Shown here piece after piece: positions 22,201-64,000 of a DNA stretch of 64,000 nucleotides. Under the pieces are notes generated by a model, which was given only the letters and a program-made list of their open reading frames with translations, ran no database searches and had not been told where the DNA came from. This DNA is from Mya arenaria (taxonomy: Eukaryota > Mollusca > Bivalvia > Myida > Myidae). Every line of letters begins with the position of its first letter. Position 1 is the first letter of the stretch. The stretch lies in contig NC_069136.1 in assembly GCF_026914265.1 (NCBI RefSeq), positions 12,084,356-12,148,355 on the forward strand. Reading direction: 5' to 3'. Both the position numbers and the translations under genes were made by a program.

Positions 22201-22495
22201 ACGTTTTTTACATCGGCTCTCCTGATTGTTTACTACTTACACCGCCATTTTGATTTGGTTCCCGTATTCCGAATACTTTTCGATTGTACGACGGGCACCT
22301 GGTTTAGCTGATACCGGTCTCTTTTTGTAGAAAAGAGAATAAGGGTACCAGTCTAGACAGAAATTTGCAGAAAGATGCACCAATATTCGGCCTTATACGC
22401 ATTATTTGTTAATGCATATGAGACAACATATTAAATACAAGGATGTAAAATGTGGTTCACGAATTTAAACGAAAAAAACACTAGACTGTTAAACA
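22201..22495 (+). promoter_or_regulatory. DTYMK promoter region, possibly bidirectional
   Basis: CpGs are more frequent here than in the flanks. On the minus strand, AAAATGGCGGT|GTAAGTAG (about 22234-22251) gives a YY1-type ATG context with a donor eight bases later, which would suit a divergent transcript. No following exon of such a gene was found. Confidence 0.4.
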
Positions 22496-28483
<5,988 letters not shown>

Positions 28484-28534
28484 AAAGTATTTTCTAAATC
28501 CATCTCAAATATATACTATGCTTATACATGTAGT

Positions 28535-28540
28535 AATAAA
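28535..28540 (+). terminator. DTYMK: DTYMK poly(A) signal
   Basis: AATAAA 52 bp after the stop codon, the first canonical hexamer. Confidence 0.6.
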
Positions 28541-28689
28541 TAATCGAATTGTTGAAAACTTATCTTCCTTTTCCTGAGTAAAGATTGAAGGTTCTACAAT
28601 CAACACGCAACAGTTTGTTATATGATGCAGGAATTGTAGTTGAAATCGGAATTGATAGCTTTTAACATAAGACTATTGTATTGCTGTAA

Positions 28690-29215
28690 AGATTGTTATA
28701 TGCGCGGTCATTTGCATACAAAACCAGTAGGAATTACCTTAAATTGAGTATAAAAAACTTGTCACAACGGTGGTTCCGTGTATGATTTAGTGTGCGCAAG
28801 TGCATCTGTCCATCCAGACTGAATTTTTGCAAGCTGTATCTTGACCATGCATTATAGGACTTTCAAAAAAACTTGCCATGAAGGTTCACCATGATAAAGC
28901 GACGTGGTGTGCACAAGACCCATGTCTGCACCTAAAAGGTCAAGGTCACACTTAGAGATCAAAGGTCAAGGTTAGAGGTCGAAGGTTGGAATGATCCTTC
29001 CACATATTGTTCAACTCGATGTTAATCTGTATTGTAATTGCATGGAAGAGCATAATGTCTGTGTCAAAGTCTCTTTCAACGGGCTCAACATGTTGCCATT
29101 TGGCATCTACTTGTAGTTTTCATAAACTACAGCAAATCTAGTCTTGTTAGCTCCTCTGTATTTCGTGTAGGAAAGGTCGAGATATTGTGATAACCATGGC
29201 ATCTTCAAGTTAAAA
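28690..29215. repeat. Fragment of a bivalve dispersed repeat
   Basis: Phrases such as AAGGTCAAGGTCACACTTAG and GTGTGCACAAGACCCATGTC recur widely in bivalve non-coding DNA as I remember it. No ends are recognisable here, so this is a decayed fragment just before the better-preserved element at 29245. Confidence 0.45.
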
Positions 29216-29244
29216 TGTTGACCATTGGCAAAATTCAAAAACAA

Positions 29245-30294
29245 CTAGAACTGTAAGCTAAAGGCTAACGAATACCCCCCAACCCTTCCCTGTCTAGGTT
29301 GTTTGCCCTGGCCTTAGTTATGGTATCATTAGAAAGCACAAGGCAATACATTTATTTAGTTTATTTAGAATACCTATTACTGAATCAGGGACTGCCATGG
29401 CACTGCAGCAGAGATCACAAAATGGTCACTATAGTATGTTGGTACTGTGTCCACACTTATCCCCTCCAGGAGCCTGTTGCAGTACAAAGGAGTAGGCCAC
29501 CAAAGCGAATATTGTAACAAATTTAAGGCCTGTATGCACCTAACTTCAGGACTTTTGATGGTCTTTTTAAGGACAAAATCAATTAAAGGTCTTTTTAAGG
29601 CCATGCAAACATTCTGATTAATACAGGTGCACCAAATCACATATTCAACAGTTCATATCATGGTCATTGACATCTGAAAGTTTGAAAAAGATTTATAGAA
29701 AAAATGAGAAAAAATGACCAAGGATTAGGCTAGACAAAGCTGTATAATTTTTGCCTATTTTAACTTATTCAGGGGCCATAATTGGAGACATGATCATGTG
29801 ATTCCAACCACAATCACAGGGGCAAATGTTCTCACCATGGCTAAAAGTTTGAAAAAGATTCATTCAAAAATGACGAAGGAGTAGGACGAACAAAACTAAT
29901 TTTACCCAATTTAACTCATTAAGGGGCCACAACTCCACTCAGGATCATGTGACTCCCACCAAATTCATGGAGGCAAAGGTTTACATCATGGCCATTAATA
30001 TTTGAAAGTTTGAAAAAGATTTGCTCAATAGCTTCAAAGAAGAATCCTAGACAAAGCTAATTTTGCCCAATTTAACTCATTAAGGGGCCACAACTCCACT
30101 CAGGATCATGCGACTCTGACCAAATCCACGGAGGCACAGGTTTACATCATGGTCATTAATATTTGAAAGTTTGAAAAAGATTTGTTCAATAACGACAAAG
30201 ATGAATCCCGGACAAAAAAAAAACGGACGGACAGACAGACGGACAACCCGATTCCAGTATACCCCCCCCAAACTTTGTTTTGGGGGGTATAATT
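29245..30294 (-). mobile_element. Helentron-like element H3 with internal tandem repeats
   Basis: Read on the minus strand it ends in TTCTAG|TT (29245-29248), preceded by an imperfect hairpin (GTTAGCCTTTAGCTTAC). ATACCCCCC lies near the left end and the inverse GGGGGGTAT near the right end. Inside are four units of about 155 bp around TTTGAAAGTTTGAAAAAGAT (29676, 29847, 30000, 30159), then GGACGGACAGACAGACGG. CTAG end, hairpin and subterminal inverted repeat together suit Helentron/Helitron non-autonomous elements. Confidence 0.6.
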
Positions 30295-30796
30295 AAAGTT
30301 TACCAAATGAAGCTTGGAACACACATAGTGAGAATCAATTCATACGTAAAGCAAGGCCCATATCTCTGGTTTTAATGATTGTGTAGTTATGGCCCTTGTT
30401 CAACTGAAAGAGCATTTGCTCCACGGTATTTGCTCTGCAGATGTTTTTTTGCTACTACTATGATTAAAGGAAACTTTTAACACAAGTGTAATAGCAAAAT
30501 ATAGAAACAAGACTTGGTTAGAACTTAACTTTGATTCTAAAATATTAATCATACCTTTCATTGGCGCATTGCTAAGTAAAAAAGTTCCATTAATATGCTA
30601 GATAATTAAAATAAACAATTGTGATGGTGGAACATTATTTTACCATGAACAAACGTTACGATTCACATACAGTATATTGTTAAAAGTTGAGTAGTCAAAT
30701 CTAAAATTCTTCAATGATTGTGATTCTTGTGTGATTAATTTGTGGATAAGTTGTTGGACTTTTCCTCTCCTCTGGACTCAAAACATCATTTAATAT

Positions 30797-30990
30797 CGTG
30801 GTCTAGCGCCGTAGGTGGTATAGGTGACAGTGTCTCGCTCAACAGGGTTGGGTTCAATTCCCACAAGGGGTATTTGCCATGGCCTCTTAAACAGGGCACT
30901 GGTACTGGTTTCTTATCAGGAAACAGACTCGAGGGGGATTGATCATATCAGCTTTAAACTGGCTTCACAATAGTGCTAAATAAATTAAAA
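30797..30990 (+). repeat. tRNA-derived SINE
   Basis: A tRNA-like head with an A-box-like GGTGGTATAGG region and B box GGGTTCAATTCCC (about 30849-30861) is followed by a unique body containing TTATCAGGAAACAGACTCGA and a short A-rich tail (AAATAAATTAAAAATAAA). The body matches a SINE type I recall from molluscs. Confidence 0.65.
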
Positions 30991-31856
30991 ATAAATTTGT
31001 ATAAACTTATTTTGCAGATCAATCGTTAATCGTGCAAATTTACACCCATACCACTTGAATACATTATTGTCACACTTGAATTTGGTAGCAACTTTCTCCG
31101 CATGTGAACCCTTCCTCCTGCCTTCATGAAATTAAATGCTTGAGATATAAATAAAAATATTTGATAATTTAAATTTTAACTATTAAAATGAAGGGAGAAA
31201 AGTTGAATTCAGGGGGCATGTTTCTGAACAGATCCACACTCTTGACAGAAGACAGAAAATAAAATAGAGTTGCATTCCTTTTACACAACTTTAGTACATG
31301 ATTGTAATATTTTTGAATGGGAATAAATTCATAAGCATATTTCACAATAAATGCACAGCTAGAAAAAAAAAGTTAAAATTAAATAAGATTTGCCTTCACG
31401 GGTCTGGACTCTGGCTTGAGAATGTATGTAATCACAGACCCTTGTTGGTTGATTAAACCATGGACATAATCTGGCAAGATTGCGCCAACACTCGTACTGC
31501 ATAAATGCACGAAAACAGAGATCGATTCTTAAGAATGGCACCATAGTTAATGTTTATACATTTTATTATTCATTGATATTTTATCTATACATTTTTAACA
31601 ACAAGTACAGTGTAAAAATAACAGATCCATACCTAAGTGTACATGGTTTTAAGTTAAACATATACACAGTTAATAACATCTATAAGGAGTTTATACAGCA
31701 AAAGTGGTTAATTAAATAAAATCTTTCACACTCTACATAACATAATGCAATCGTAAAACGACTGCTTACACTTTAGATAACACTTTTTTTTCATTAATAT
31801 AGATATGATTTATACTGTGAAATACTCCAAAATGCTGTTAACAGTGACAAATTAAA

Positions 31857-32060
31857 ACACGAGCCCCATGGGGCAAATGCCCATGTTTGCCTGTTTTGTT
31901 AAATCCATCAAGGGAAACAACTCATTAGTTATTACAGCCAGAGTTATAGACCTTGCTATGTAAATTTGTTTTCATGTCCTCATAGATAAAGCATTTCTAT
32001 TTCTAAATGGAACTTATCCATGTTTCCAATATATTGTAAGGAATCAAAAACCATGAGATG
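31857..32060 (-). mobile_element. Possible Helentron-like end fragment
   Basis: AAAACACGAGCCCCATGGGGC includes the perfect 12-bp palindrome GCCCCATGGGGC (31863-31874) next to CTCGTGTT on the minus strand. Sequence typical of the bivalve AGGGAAACAACTCATTAG repeats follows. The other end was not found. Confidence 0.35.
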
Positions 32061-32370
32061 CCAAATTTTTTGACAGGTCATTCCAATAGTTTTTCATATT
32101 ATTTTATATAATAGTATACCGGTATAAAAACGCAATGTACAAATATTCATTCTTGGACGAAGAATGAATCATTACAGTATGTACCCGATGATAACACACA
32201 ATCCTGACTAACATGTACATAAGGAATGAAATAGAACATAGAAACACAATATATAAAGTCTTTGATAATATGTTAACTAAATGTTTTATAGTCGGCAAAC
32301 TTTTATTAAACAGATAAATAATAATTCCTCCATTCACTTATTTTATTGACACTTCTATTTTAGACTAAGT

Positions 32371-32615
32371 TGCTGATTGTCCAGAATTTCGTTAAAGTAA
32401 ACGACGCTGTTAACAGCATTATTGTCATCTTTTAAATGTAGATTATCTGATCATGTACTTATATTTAAGAACAACTGAAAAAATTGTCTCAAAACTTGGT
32501 AGAAATTTTTCGAATCAGTCATGTTTAATTAAGGAACTTTTCAGAAAGTAAAGCTTCAATTTAAGTAAACAACAATGATGTTAACTTTTACAAAAGTCTG
32601 ATCAATCAGCCCAAT
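32371..32615. mobile_element. MITE family M3, copy 2
   Basis: Left GCTGATTGTCCAGAATTTCG and right GTCTGATCAATCAGCCCAA are inverted versions of the M3 end, with GTTAAC-rich sequence just inside. The ends are single here, unlike copies 1 and 3. Confidence 0.65.
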
Positions 32616-32739
32616 ATTTAAGAAATTAACAGCATTTGCTGCCCCATAATCTATATTTTGTGCTGTCATTTAAAAAACAGAACATCCAATTCTTTAACCA
32701 CCCCATATTGATAAATACCTAAATAAAAAAAATCGCTGA

Positions 32740-32930
32740 TATCTTCTGCCAATAAAAATCTAGCATTTCTATGAAGGCCACCAATTTTTCAGTCTGGGGG
32801 GTTCCATTAAATATATTTTGTTCAGTCAATATATTGATATATGTATACCTAAATAATTTGTTTCACTGACATCATTTTCTACGAGGGCCACCAATGTTAA
32901 ATTTTTCGGTCAGGGGGCTACGTTATGCAC
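32740..32930 (+). repeat. Diverged direct repeat of about 130 bp
   Basis: Two blocks share GAGGGCCACCAAT-like sequence followed by TTTTTC(A/G)GTC(T/A)GGGGG, with TATACCTAAATAA between them. Identity is moderate. Confidence 0.4.
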
Positions 32931-34388
32931 TAGTTTACATAGAGGATAATATCTTATGGATCCGTATAACATGCTCATGTAAGTGTACACTTGTCAGGGT
33001 TCTAAAATCAAGATTTTTTTACACACAAATAATTACAATAAATCACTATTACTGGACACTAAATCTGCCCTTTAAATATACATTAACTATTATATTTAAG
33101 GAACTCACTCATGGATTTTGTGTTTACAATGAGCCTTTCTAACTTTCTTTTTAACTTACAGAAACTGGCTGATACTCGAACAGAATTTTGAAAATCTAAG
33201 CCAAATATATTTCAATTTTCCATAGAATAGCTAACGCTTTTCTGCAAAATAGAGCATGTTCTGTCGCCTTATAAAATAACTTTTGACGATGAATTATAAT
33301 TGAAACAAGCATTTTGTTCACATTTCAAACAAACTTTTTTGTTTGAGGTCTAATGTTTAATGAATGAGTTCCTTTGAAGTGACAATGAAATTTACTATGA
33401 ATACTGCACTAGACAAACAGTCGTAATATTCCGATAGTCAGTTAACAGTTTACAAGATTATGTTTACAGGATTAATATAAAATGTTTGTGAACACATGAA
33501 GCTTAAAAATCCAACACTTCTCTACTGCTTCAAGTTCTAACAAAATCTTTCATGAATCATATTCTCAAGACCAAAAATGCAAATGATGTTGTTTTCTCAC
33601 TGATACATGTTTTTTGAGAAAAAAAAAATCAATATAAAAATTTAACAGGTACTTAATTGGAATTATTGATTTTTTTCCTAACATTTTTTTTTATTTCAAA
33701 AACGTTTTGCGATAAAAAAACCCCTAATACTCAAGGCAATTAAACAAAAAAAAGATACAACTGTGGTATTCAACTTTCATTATCTCAGTTTTATTATAGA
33801 ACAGTTAATCGACGGTCCTAATTTTTACAAATCAACATACATATTTCATCATTACTAATTCTAAGAGCTATTCTTGTTCAATATACAAACCACCCCAGGA
33901 AAGCAAAATTTTGTAGGGGGAGGTTTGTGTTAATTTTTTTCTTCTTAAATTTTAACAAAATTCTAAAATGGAGATGGTCAAATTTGAAGGTGCCTTCCTG
34001 GGCTGGGTTATATGTTCGAATGGAACGAGCCTGATGCAACGTCTATATACATGCTCCTAAAGGCCGAGCCAGAGAAGCTTTGTGTCAAAGTTGAAAGAGA
34101 AAGGCTGACAATAACAACTATAACAACAGCTATAGCAGTAGAAAGCGATTAACGAGATTGTAATTACATTATAATACTGTAGTCATTAACAGTGAAAAAT
34201 ACATTGTAAAGAATGCAATTAAACTCAACACAAACCATTTAAGATAGACTTCAGTGGACATAGTTTTACAAACATTTGAACAAAAGTATACATAAATTTT
34301 GATTCCTGAAAAAAACAAAAAATACAGCCGGTCACTTACGCCTGCTACAACTTCTTATATGACCCCCAATAAAGCTATGGCATACATA

Positions 34389-34787
34389 GGGCTGATATTT
34401 AAAACTTTCTTAAGGTAACAACATTGTTAAGATTATTGTTGTTCAGAACTTTCTCAAGTTAACAATGTTGTTAAGATCACTGTTGTTCAGAACTTTCTCA
34501 AGTTAACAATGTTGTTAAGATCACTGTTGTTCAGACTTTCAGACTTGCTATGTTGACAAGATTATTGTTGTAAACTTTTGAAGGTGAACTATTTTATCAT
34601 GTTTTCATATATTTAGTTATAACAAATACAGCTAAAACAATTGTCTCCAATCTTGTAAGAAGTAGTGCAGACAACATGTTCATCAACAAAACTTCTAAAA
34701 CAGGTGAAGGTATAAAAGAGTTAAACAACGATAACGAAAACAACAATGTTAACTTAAAAAATTAAACAAAGTTCTGAACTATCAGCT
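34389..34787. mobile_element. MITE family M3, copy 3, with amplified left end
   Basis: The left end (GGGCTGATATTTAAAACTTT) is followed by about three 58-bp units of TGTTGTTCAGAACTTTCTCA plus GTTAACAATGTTGTTAAGAT. The right end reads AAGTTCTGAACTATCAGCTC. Confidence 0.7.
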
Positions 34788-35003
34788 CATTCTCATTCTT
34801 ATACATTTTGTCTTGTTCTACATAAATCATTGTTTCAAAAAAAGTGCAAAAAAAATATCATATAGAAAACCATGCAACATCTGTGAATCATAAAACATAC
34901 CTCACTATCTGTCTGAGTTTATATACCATAACATGAATGAGAGGTAAATCCAAGAACGTACCAGTCAACATTGAAATATAGAAGGTTTCCATACCTTCTG
35001 GCA

Positions 35004-35424
35004 TTAAAGGGACTAGACACCAGATGGTCACAAAATCAGCATATACGTTATTTCCTCAAATTCAAAACAAGCCTAGAACTGTGGATACGAGGTAGCACGA
35101 GGCCGATAAGACATCACTTTACATGATTTAAATAATATTGTGAGTATATTGTGTGTATATTTAGCATGTGAATGTCACATGATTAGTACAGATACATCAA
35201 CAGATGCTATTTTTAAATTTACTGGTATTTACATGGTAGACAACTCCAGTAAGTTCGAAATTGAGAAATACGCAAAAACTGCGAAAGATACATGTGTCAT
35301 AAGAGATGTGATTCATCAGAAAGGAAGATTCAATGCATTGTACAAAACGATATCAATTTTATGTAAGTTTTTGACAATTGTCTTTTTTCTTGCAATGGTA
35401 TCATCTGGTGTCTAGTCCCTTTAA
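35004..35424. mobile_element. MITE family M2, copy 1 (perfect 23-bp inverted ends)
   Basis: 421 bp from TTAAAGGGACTAGACACCAG (plus ATG) to its exact inverse. TTAA at both borders could be a piggyBac-like target duplication or part of the repeat. A 91-codon frame across it shows no transposase motif, so the element is non-autonomous. Confidence 0.88.
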
Positions 35425-36407
35425 CATAACGAACAATTCAGCCAGTTGGAACATAATGCTACTCACATAACATGGTAACCGTGTAGATATGAAGTATTGG
35501 ATATTATATATATAGAACAAACACATAGGAAACATAGAGCATGCCATTTTAACAGAGGAATGTACATGTAGCTTCACACATAATGATAGTAACCTAGAAT
35601 TCTACAGTCCGCTCATGCAAAACTAATAGACATGAAACTAAATTGACCTAAGACAGCCCTCAATAATTCCCTACTTTGTTTTATAAAAGAGTACTCATAT
35701 ATTGAATCCAAGTCTCCATGCATTTTTCTGGCCAGGGTTGTTATGTGACTTCACTGACTTGTAATATATCTAGTTGTAAATATTGATATCCAGCTGGTTC
35801 GACATCATGTAAATTGCAATTGAAGTAGAGCAGCAATAAAATTTAGCTTTAGATAGCGTTTAGCTATCTGCTCCATAGATATAGATCCTTTATTCTTTTA
35901 CAACTTGCATGGAACTTTGAAGCCTTTAACAAATATATCTTGACATAAAACTTGTCCTAAAGTTAATGTAATAACTCACCCCAATTATCCAAACTATTAA
36001 ATATCATAAATTAAAAAAAAATTTGTATGATAACAGTATAATAATTAATTTTTCATCGTATTGCATAGGACATAACACTAACATAATGTGCTGGACATTC
36101 ATATTAATTTGACAACGTGCCCATTATAAAACAAACCGTAACAGAAACTGTTCTTTATGAGTTTTGTACACAATTTTATCAACAATCTTATTTCAAGTAT
36201 ACAGTGTAAGTATATATAATATGACACATCACATAATTGTTGGCCCTAGGTGGAAACCATCGATTTTGAAAAAAAGATTATTGTTGCACTCGGAAAAGTT
36301 GGGTTTATAGTTGAAACCTTAAAAAAACTGAATATAGGGTGTTTCATTACAGAAATTATGTCAGTCTTACATTTCATTATAAAGAAGAAATGATTTAACT
36401 GATAGCA

Positions 36408-36864
36408 TTAAAGGGGCTAGACACCAGATGGTCAAAAAATCGGTAAATACAGTATTTCTTTAAAACAAGCCTAGAATTGTCGATGCGAGCTAGTAGGAGG
36501 CCAATGATATGTAACTTGACATGGTTAAAATAATAAATGCAACAATCATGTTGCTGCCTCATCTGTGTTTCCCCATTTAAAATAGCGTATAACGGTTTCC
36601 CAGTTACAATCATATCTAATTATAAGTAAAGATAATTATATCTACACTGTTTTCAAACTTACGCAAATTATGTGGTTGAAAACAATAATAAATTTCAAAT
36701 AAGAAAAAAACGCAAAAACTTCGCTAGATCCATGTGTTTTAAGCGATGTGATACATCAGTAAGTAAGATTCAATGCGTTGTACACAACTATGTGAATTTT
36801 ATGCAAGATTTTGACAATTTTCGTTTTCTTTTGGAACTGTATAATCTGGTGTCTAGCCCTTTAA
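36408..36864. mobile_element. MITE family M2, copy 2
   Basis: 457 bp with ends TTAAAGGGGCTAGACACCAG and TCTGGTGTCTAGCCCTTTAA. Internal blocks (CAAGCCTAGAATTGT, ATGTGTTTTAAGCGATGTGA) match copy 1 with moderate divergence. Confidence 0.85.
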
Positions 36865-37196
36865 TACAGAGAATTCCCATCCATACATGTTAATGTTACT
36901 ATCTCAGACTCATCTACTTTGGGCCACAAAATCCTGCGATGCCATTTCTTATTTTAACAGAACATAACTCTGGGTAATGCTGAATTAAATAGTAAAAAAG
37001 GAAGAGGTATTGCAAACTGTTACTTAAAAATTGAAATTTACATAATATTCTTAAATTGCTGCAATTGTCAAATTCCTCCGGAAGTTTGAAAAGAAATGGA
37101 GGCTCTATTTCTAAATTAAACATTCAATTACAGAATTCAAGGCTTGTTTTTAACACAAAAAATCACCTTATACATAACTTTCGGAAAAGCAATTTT

Positions 37197-37202
37197 TTTA
37201 TT
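37197..37202 (-). terminator. Candidate poly(A) signal of the kinase gene
   Basis: AATAAA on the minus strand, about 460 bp after the last stop codon. Others occur further downstream, so this is only a candidate. Confidence 0.3.
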
Positions 37203-37369
37203 ATGTTTTTTTTTAACGAAACACAATATCTATAATTAACAGAATAAAGTAACAAGAATATTCTGTAAAACTCAAAAAAACTCTATATAACATATGAAGT
37301 CAAGACATGTAGGAAATAATCTTTTCCAATAACAATTATGTAATACGTCAACATACAGAACTGTTGAGT

Positions 37370-37530
37370 GTAGTGTTATACAACTGCAGTACAGTAGGGC
37401 ACAGTGTTCTACATCAGCGAACAGTTGGATGTAGTATTATACAACTGCAGTACAGTAGGGCACAGTGCTCTACATCAGCCAACAGTTGGGTGTAGTATTA
37501 TACAACTGCAGCACAGTAGGGCACAGTTTT
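37370..37530. repeat. 66-bp tandem repeat, about 2.5 copies
   Basis: Units containing TATACAACTGCAGTACAGTA and GGGCACAGTGCTCTACATCA repeat nearly exactly. They lie in the likely 3'UTR of the kinase gene. Confidence 0.85.
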
Positions 37531-37661
37531 GTCCCAGTATCACACTTGTAAGAGGTGTCTTGTCTATATACAGGGATGGAATGGACACTGTCGAATGACA
37601 TGGAAGTATTTTCGATGACGAGGATGATTAACATGTATAATGCCAGCGGTATCAGCAACTA

Positions 37662-62730
<25,069 letters not shown>

Positions 62731-62894
62731 CTGAAAACAGAATGCATAATAGTTTTAGTAAAATTCTGGAAATTAATTATTATTTTGTTTTGCGCACAAT
62801 ATTTTTGAATCAATGAATATATTTGCCTGAATGGGATATTAAAGAATTTTTAGTTTTTAGTTTAAATCTTTTACTTTGTGAAAAACCTTCAGAT

Positions 62895-64000
62895 ATGAGT
62901 TGTACACTATTCCTTGAGAAATGAGCCACAGTGCAGCTTCCCTAAAGATATGACTATGAGCTGAAGTACAGCTTACCTTGAGATATTAGCTGAAGTACAG
63001 CTTACATAGTGATATTAGCTGAAGTACAGCTTACCTTGAGATAATAGCTGAAGTACAGCTTACCTTGAGATAATAGCTGAAGTACAGTTTACCTTGAGAT
63101 ATTAGCTGAAGTACAGCAAACCTTGAGATATTAGCTGAAGTACAGCTTACCTTGAGATAATAGCTGAAGTACAGCTTACCTTGAGATATAAGCTGAAGTA
63201 CAGCTTACCTTGAGATATTAGCTGAAGTACAGCAAACCTTGAGATATTAGCTGAAGTACAGCTTACCTTGAGATAATAGCTGAAGTACAGCTTACATAGT
63301 GATATTAGCTGAAGTACAGCTTACATAGTGATATTAGCTCAAGTACAGCTTACATAGTGATATTAGCTCAAGTACAGCTTACCTTGAGATATGAGCCAAA
63401 GTACAGCTTACCTTGAGATATGAGCCAAAGTACAGCTTACCATGAGATATAGGCTGAAGTACAGCTTACCATGAGATATTAGCAGAAGTACAGCTTACCT
63501 TAAAATATGATCCAAAGTACAGCTTACCATGAGATATAAGCTGAAGTACAGCTTACCTTAAGATATAAGCCAAAGTACAGCTTACCATGAGATATTAGCT
63601 GAAGTACAGCTTACCATGAGATATATATAAGCTGAAGTACAGCTTACCATGAGATATTAGCTGAAGTACAGCTTACCTTGAGATATTAGCTTAAGTACAG
63701 CATACCTTGAGATATTAGCTGAAGTACAGCATACCTTGAGATATTAGCTTAAGTACAGCTTACCTTAAGATGTAAGCTGAAGTACAGCTTACCTTGAGAT
63801 ATTAGCTTAAGTAAAGCTTACCTCGAGATATTAGCTGAAGTAAAGCTTACCTTGAGATATTACCATGAGATATAAGCTGAAGTACAGCAAACCTTGAGAT
63901 ATTAGCTGAAGTACAGCATACCTTGAGATATTAGCTTAAGTACAGCTTACCTTAAGATATAAGCTGAAGTACAGCTTACCTTGAGATATTAGCTGAAGTA
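62895..64000 (-). repeat. 29-bp minisatellite whose sense-strand unit carries a 5' splice-site consensus
   Basis: About 37 units run to the window edge. On the gene's strand the unit reads AATATCTCAAGGTAAGCTGT then ACTTCAGCT. CAAG|GTAAGC is nearly a perfect donor, and variants (CTATGTAAGC) keep GTAAGC. The array lies 165 bp upstream of the hinge exon in the kinase intron and is not seen to end. Confidence 0.9.

Larger units (their letters stand above)
30300..37660. other. Gene-poor interval between two convergent genes
   Basis: Between the DTYMK 3' end and the kinase stop codon I see no coding exon. It holds a SINE (30797), a palindromic repeat end (31857), two M3 MITEs (32371, 34389), two M2 MITEs (35004, 36408) and a 66-bp tandem repeat (37370). 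Long AT-rich parts remain unexplained. The right part may be 3'UTR of the kinase gene. Confidence 0.45.

Noticed and set aside
22230-22250. First exon of a divergent gene such as ING5, which is head to head with DTYMK in human
   Set aside because: Only ATGGCGGT and a donor-like GTAAGT are seen. No PHD-finger or ING-like exon was found on the minus strand to the left.
62895-64000. CRISPR-like array
   Set aside because: Units adjoin without unique spacers and the setting is an animal intron, so it is a minisatellite.

Overview
The window is AT-rich animal nuclear DNA, most likely from a bivalve mollusc. The evidence is intron-bearing metazoan genes, tRNA-headed SINEs, and many short non-autonomous DNA transposons of types common in bivalves, including elements with C/G-run ends and internal tandem repeats of about 150 bp. 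There are no bacterial operons and no CRISPR array.

Layout. (1) 0.8-1.4 kb holds a broken BEL/Pao-type retroelement fossil. (2) 2.0-8.3 kb is a tandem family of a two-pass membrane protein: a short paralog (2735-3064), one complete gene of 531 codons (3960-5555) and a decayed 3' copy (7690-8300). The complete protein has an ectodomain resembling the APD1-4 middle domain and a cytoplasmic tail with PPTY, PTAP and PPSY motifs, the classical ESCRT/NEDD4-recruiting motifs. I rate this the most interesting protein here. (3) 11.1-13.4 kb, minus strand, is a seven-transmembrane receptor gene in at least three exons. (4) 22.5-28.5 kb, plus strand, is a complete five-exon thymidylate kinase gene (DTYMK) with two possible starts. 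(5) 37.7-62.7 kb, minus strand, is a germinal-centre-kinase III gene (STK24/25/26, MST3/MST4 type). I trace twelve exons from the kinase hinge to the stop; the 5' exons lie beyond the right edge. Five consecutive linker exons are all in phase 0 and divisible by three.

Between and inside the genes are MITE families with clear terminal inverted repeats, three Helentron-like elements sharing a CTAG end, a hAT element with an exact 8-bp target duplication nested in another transposon, a fold-back element holding a perfect 40-bp palindrome, and several minisatellites. Four of the minisatellites lie within or at the end of genes. One, in the first intron visible in the kinase gene, repeats a near-consensus 5' splice site some three dozen times on the sense strand.

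DTYMK and the kinase gene converge on a gene-poor 9-kb interval (28.5-37.7 kb). Exon limits come from splice consensus, reading-frame continuity and remembered human homologues; no search was run.
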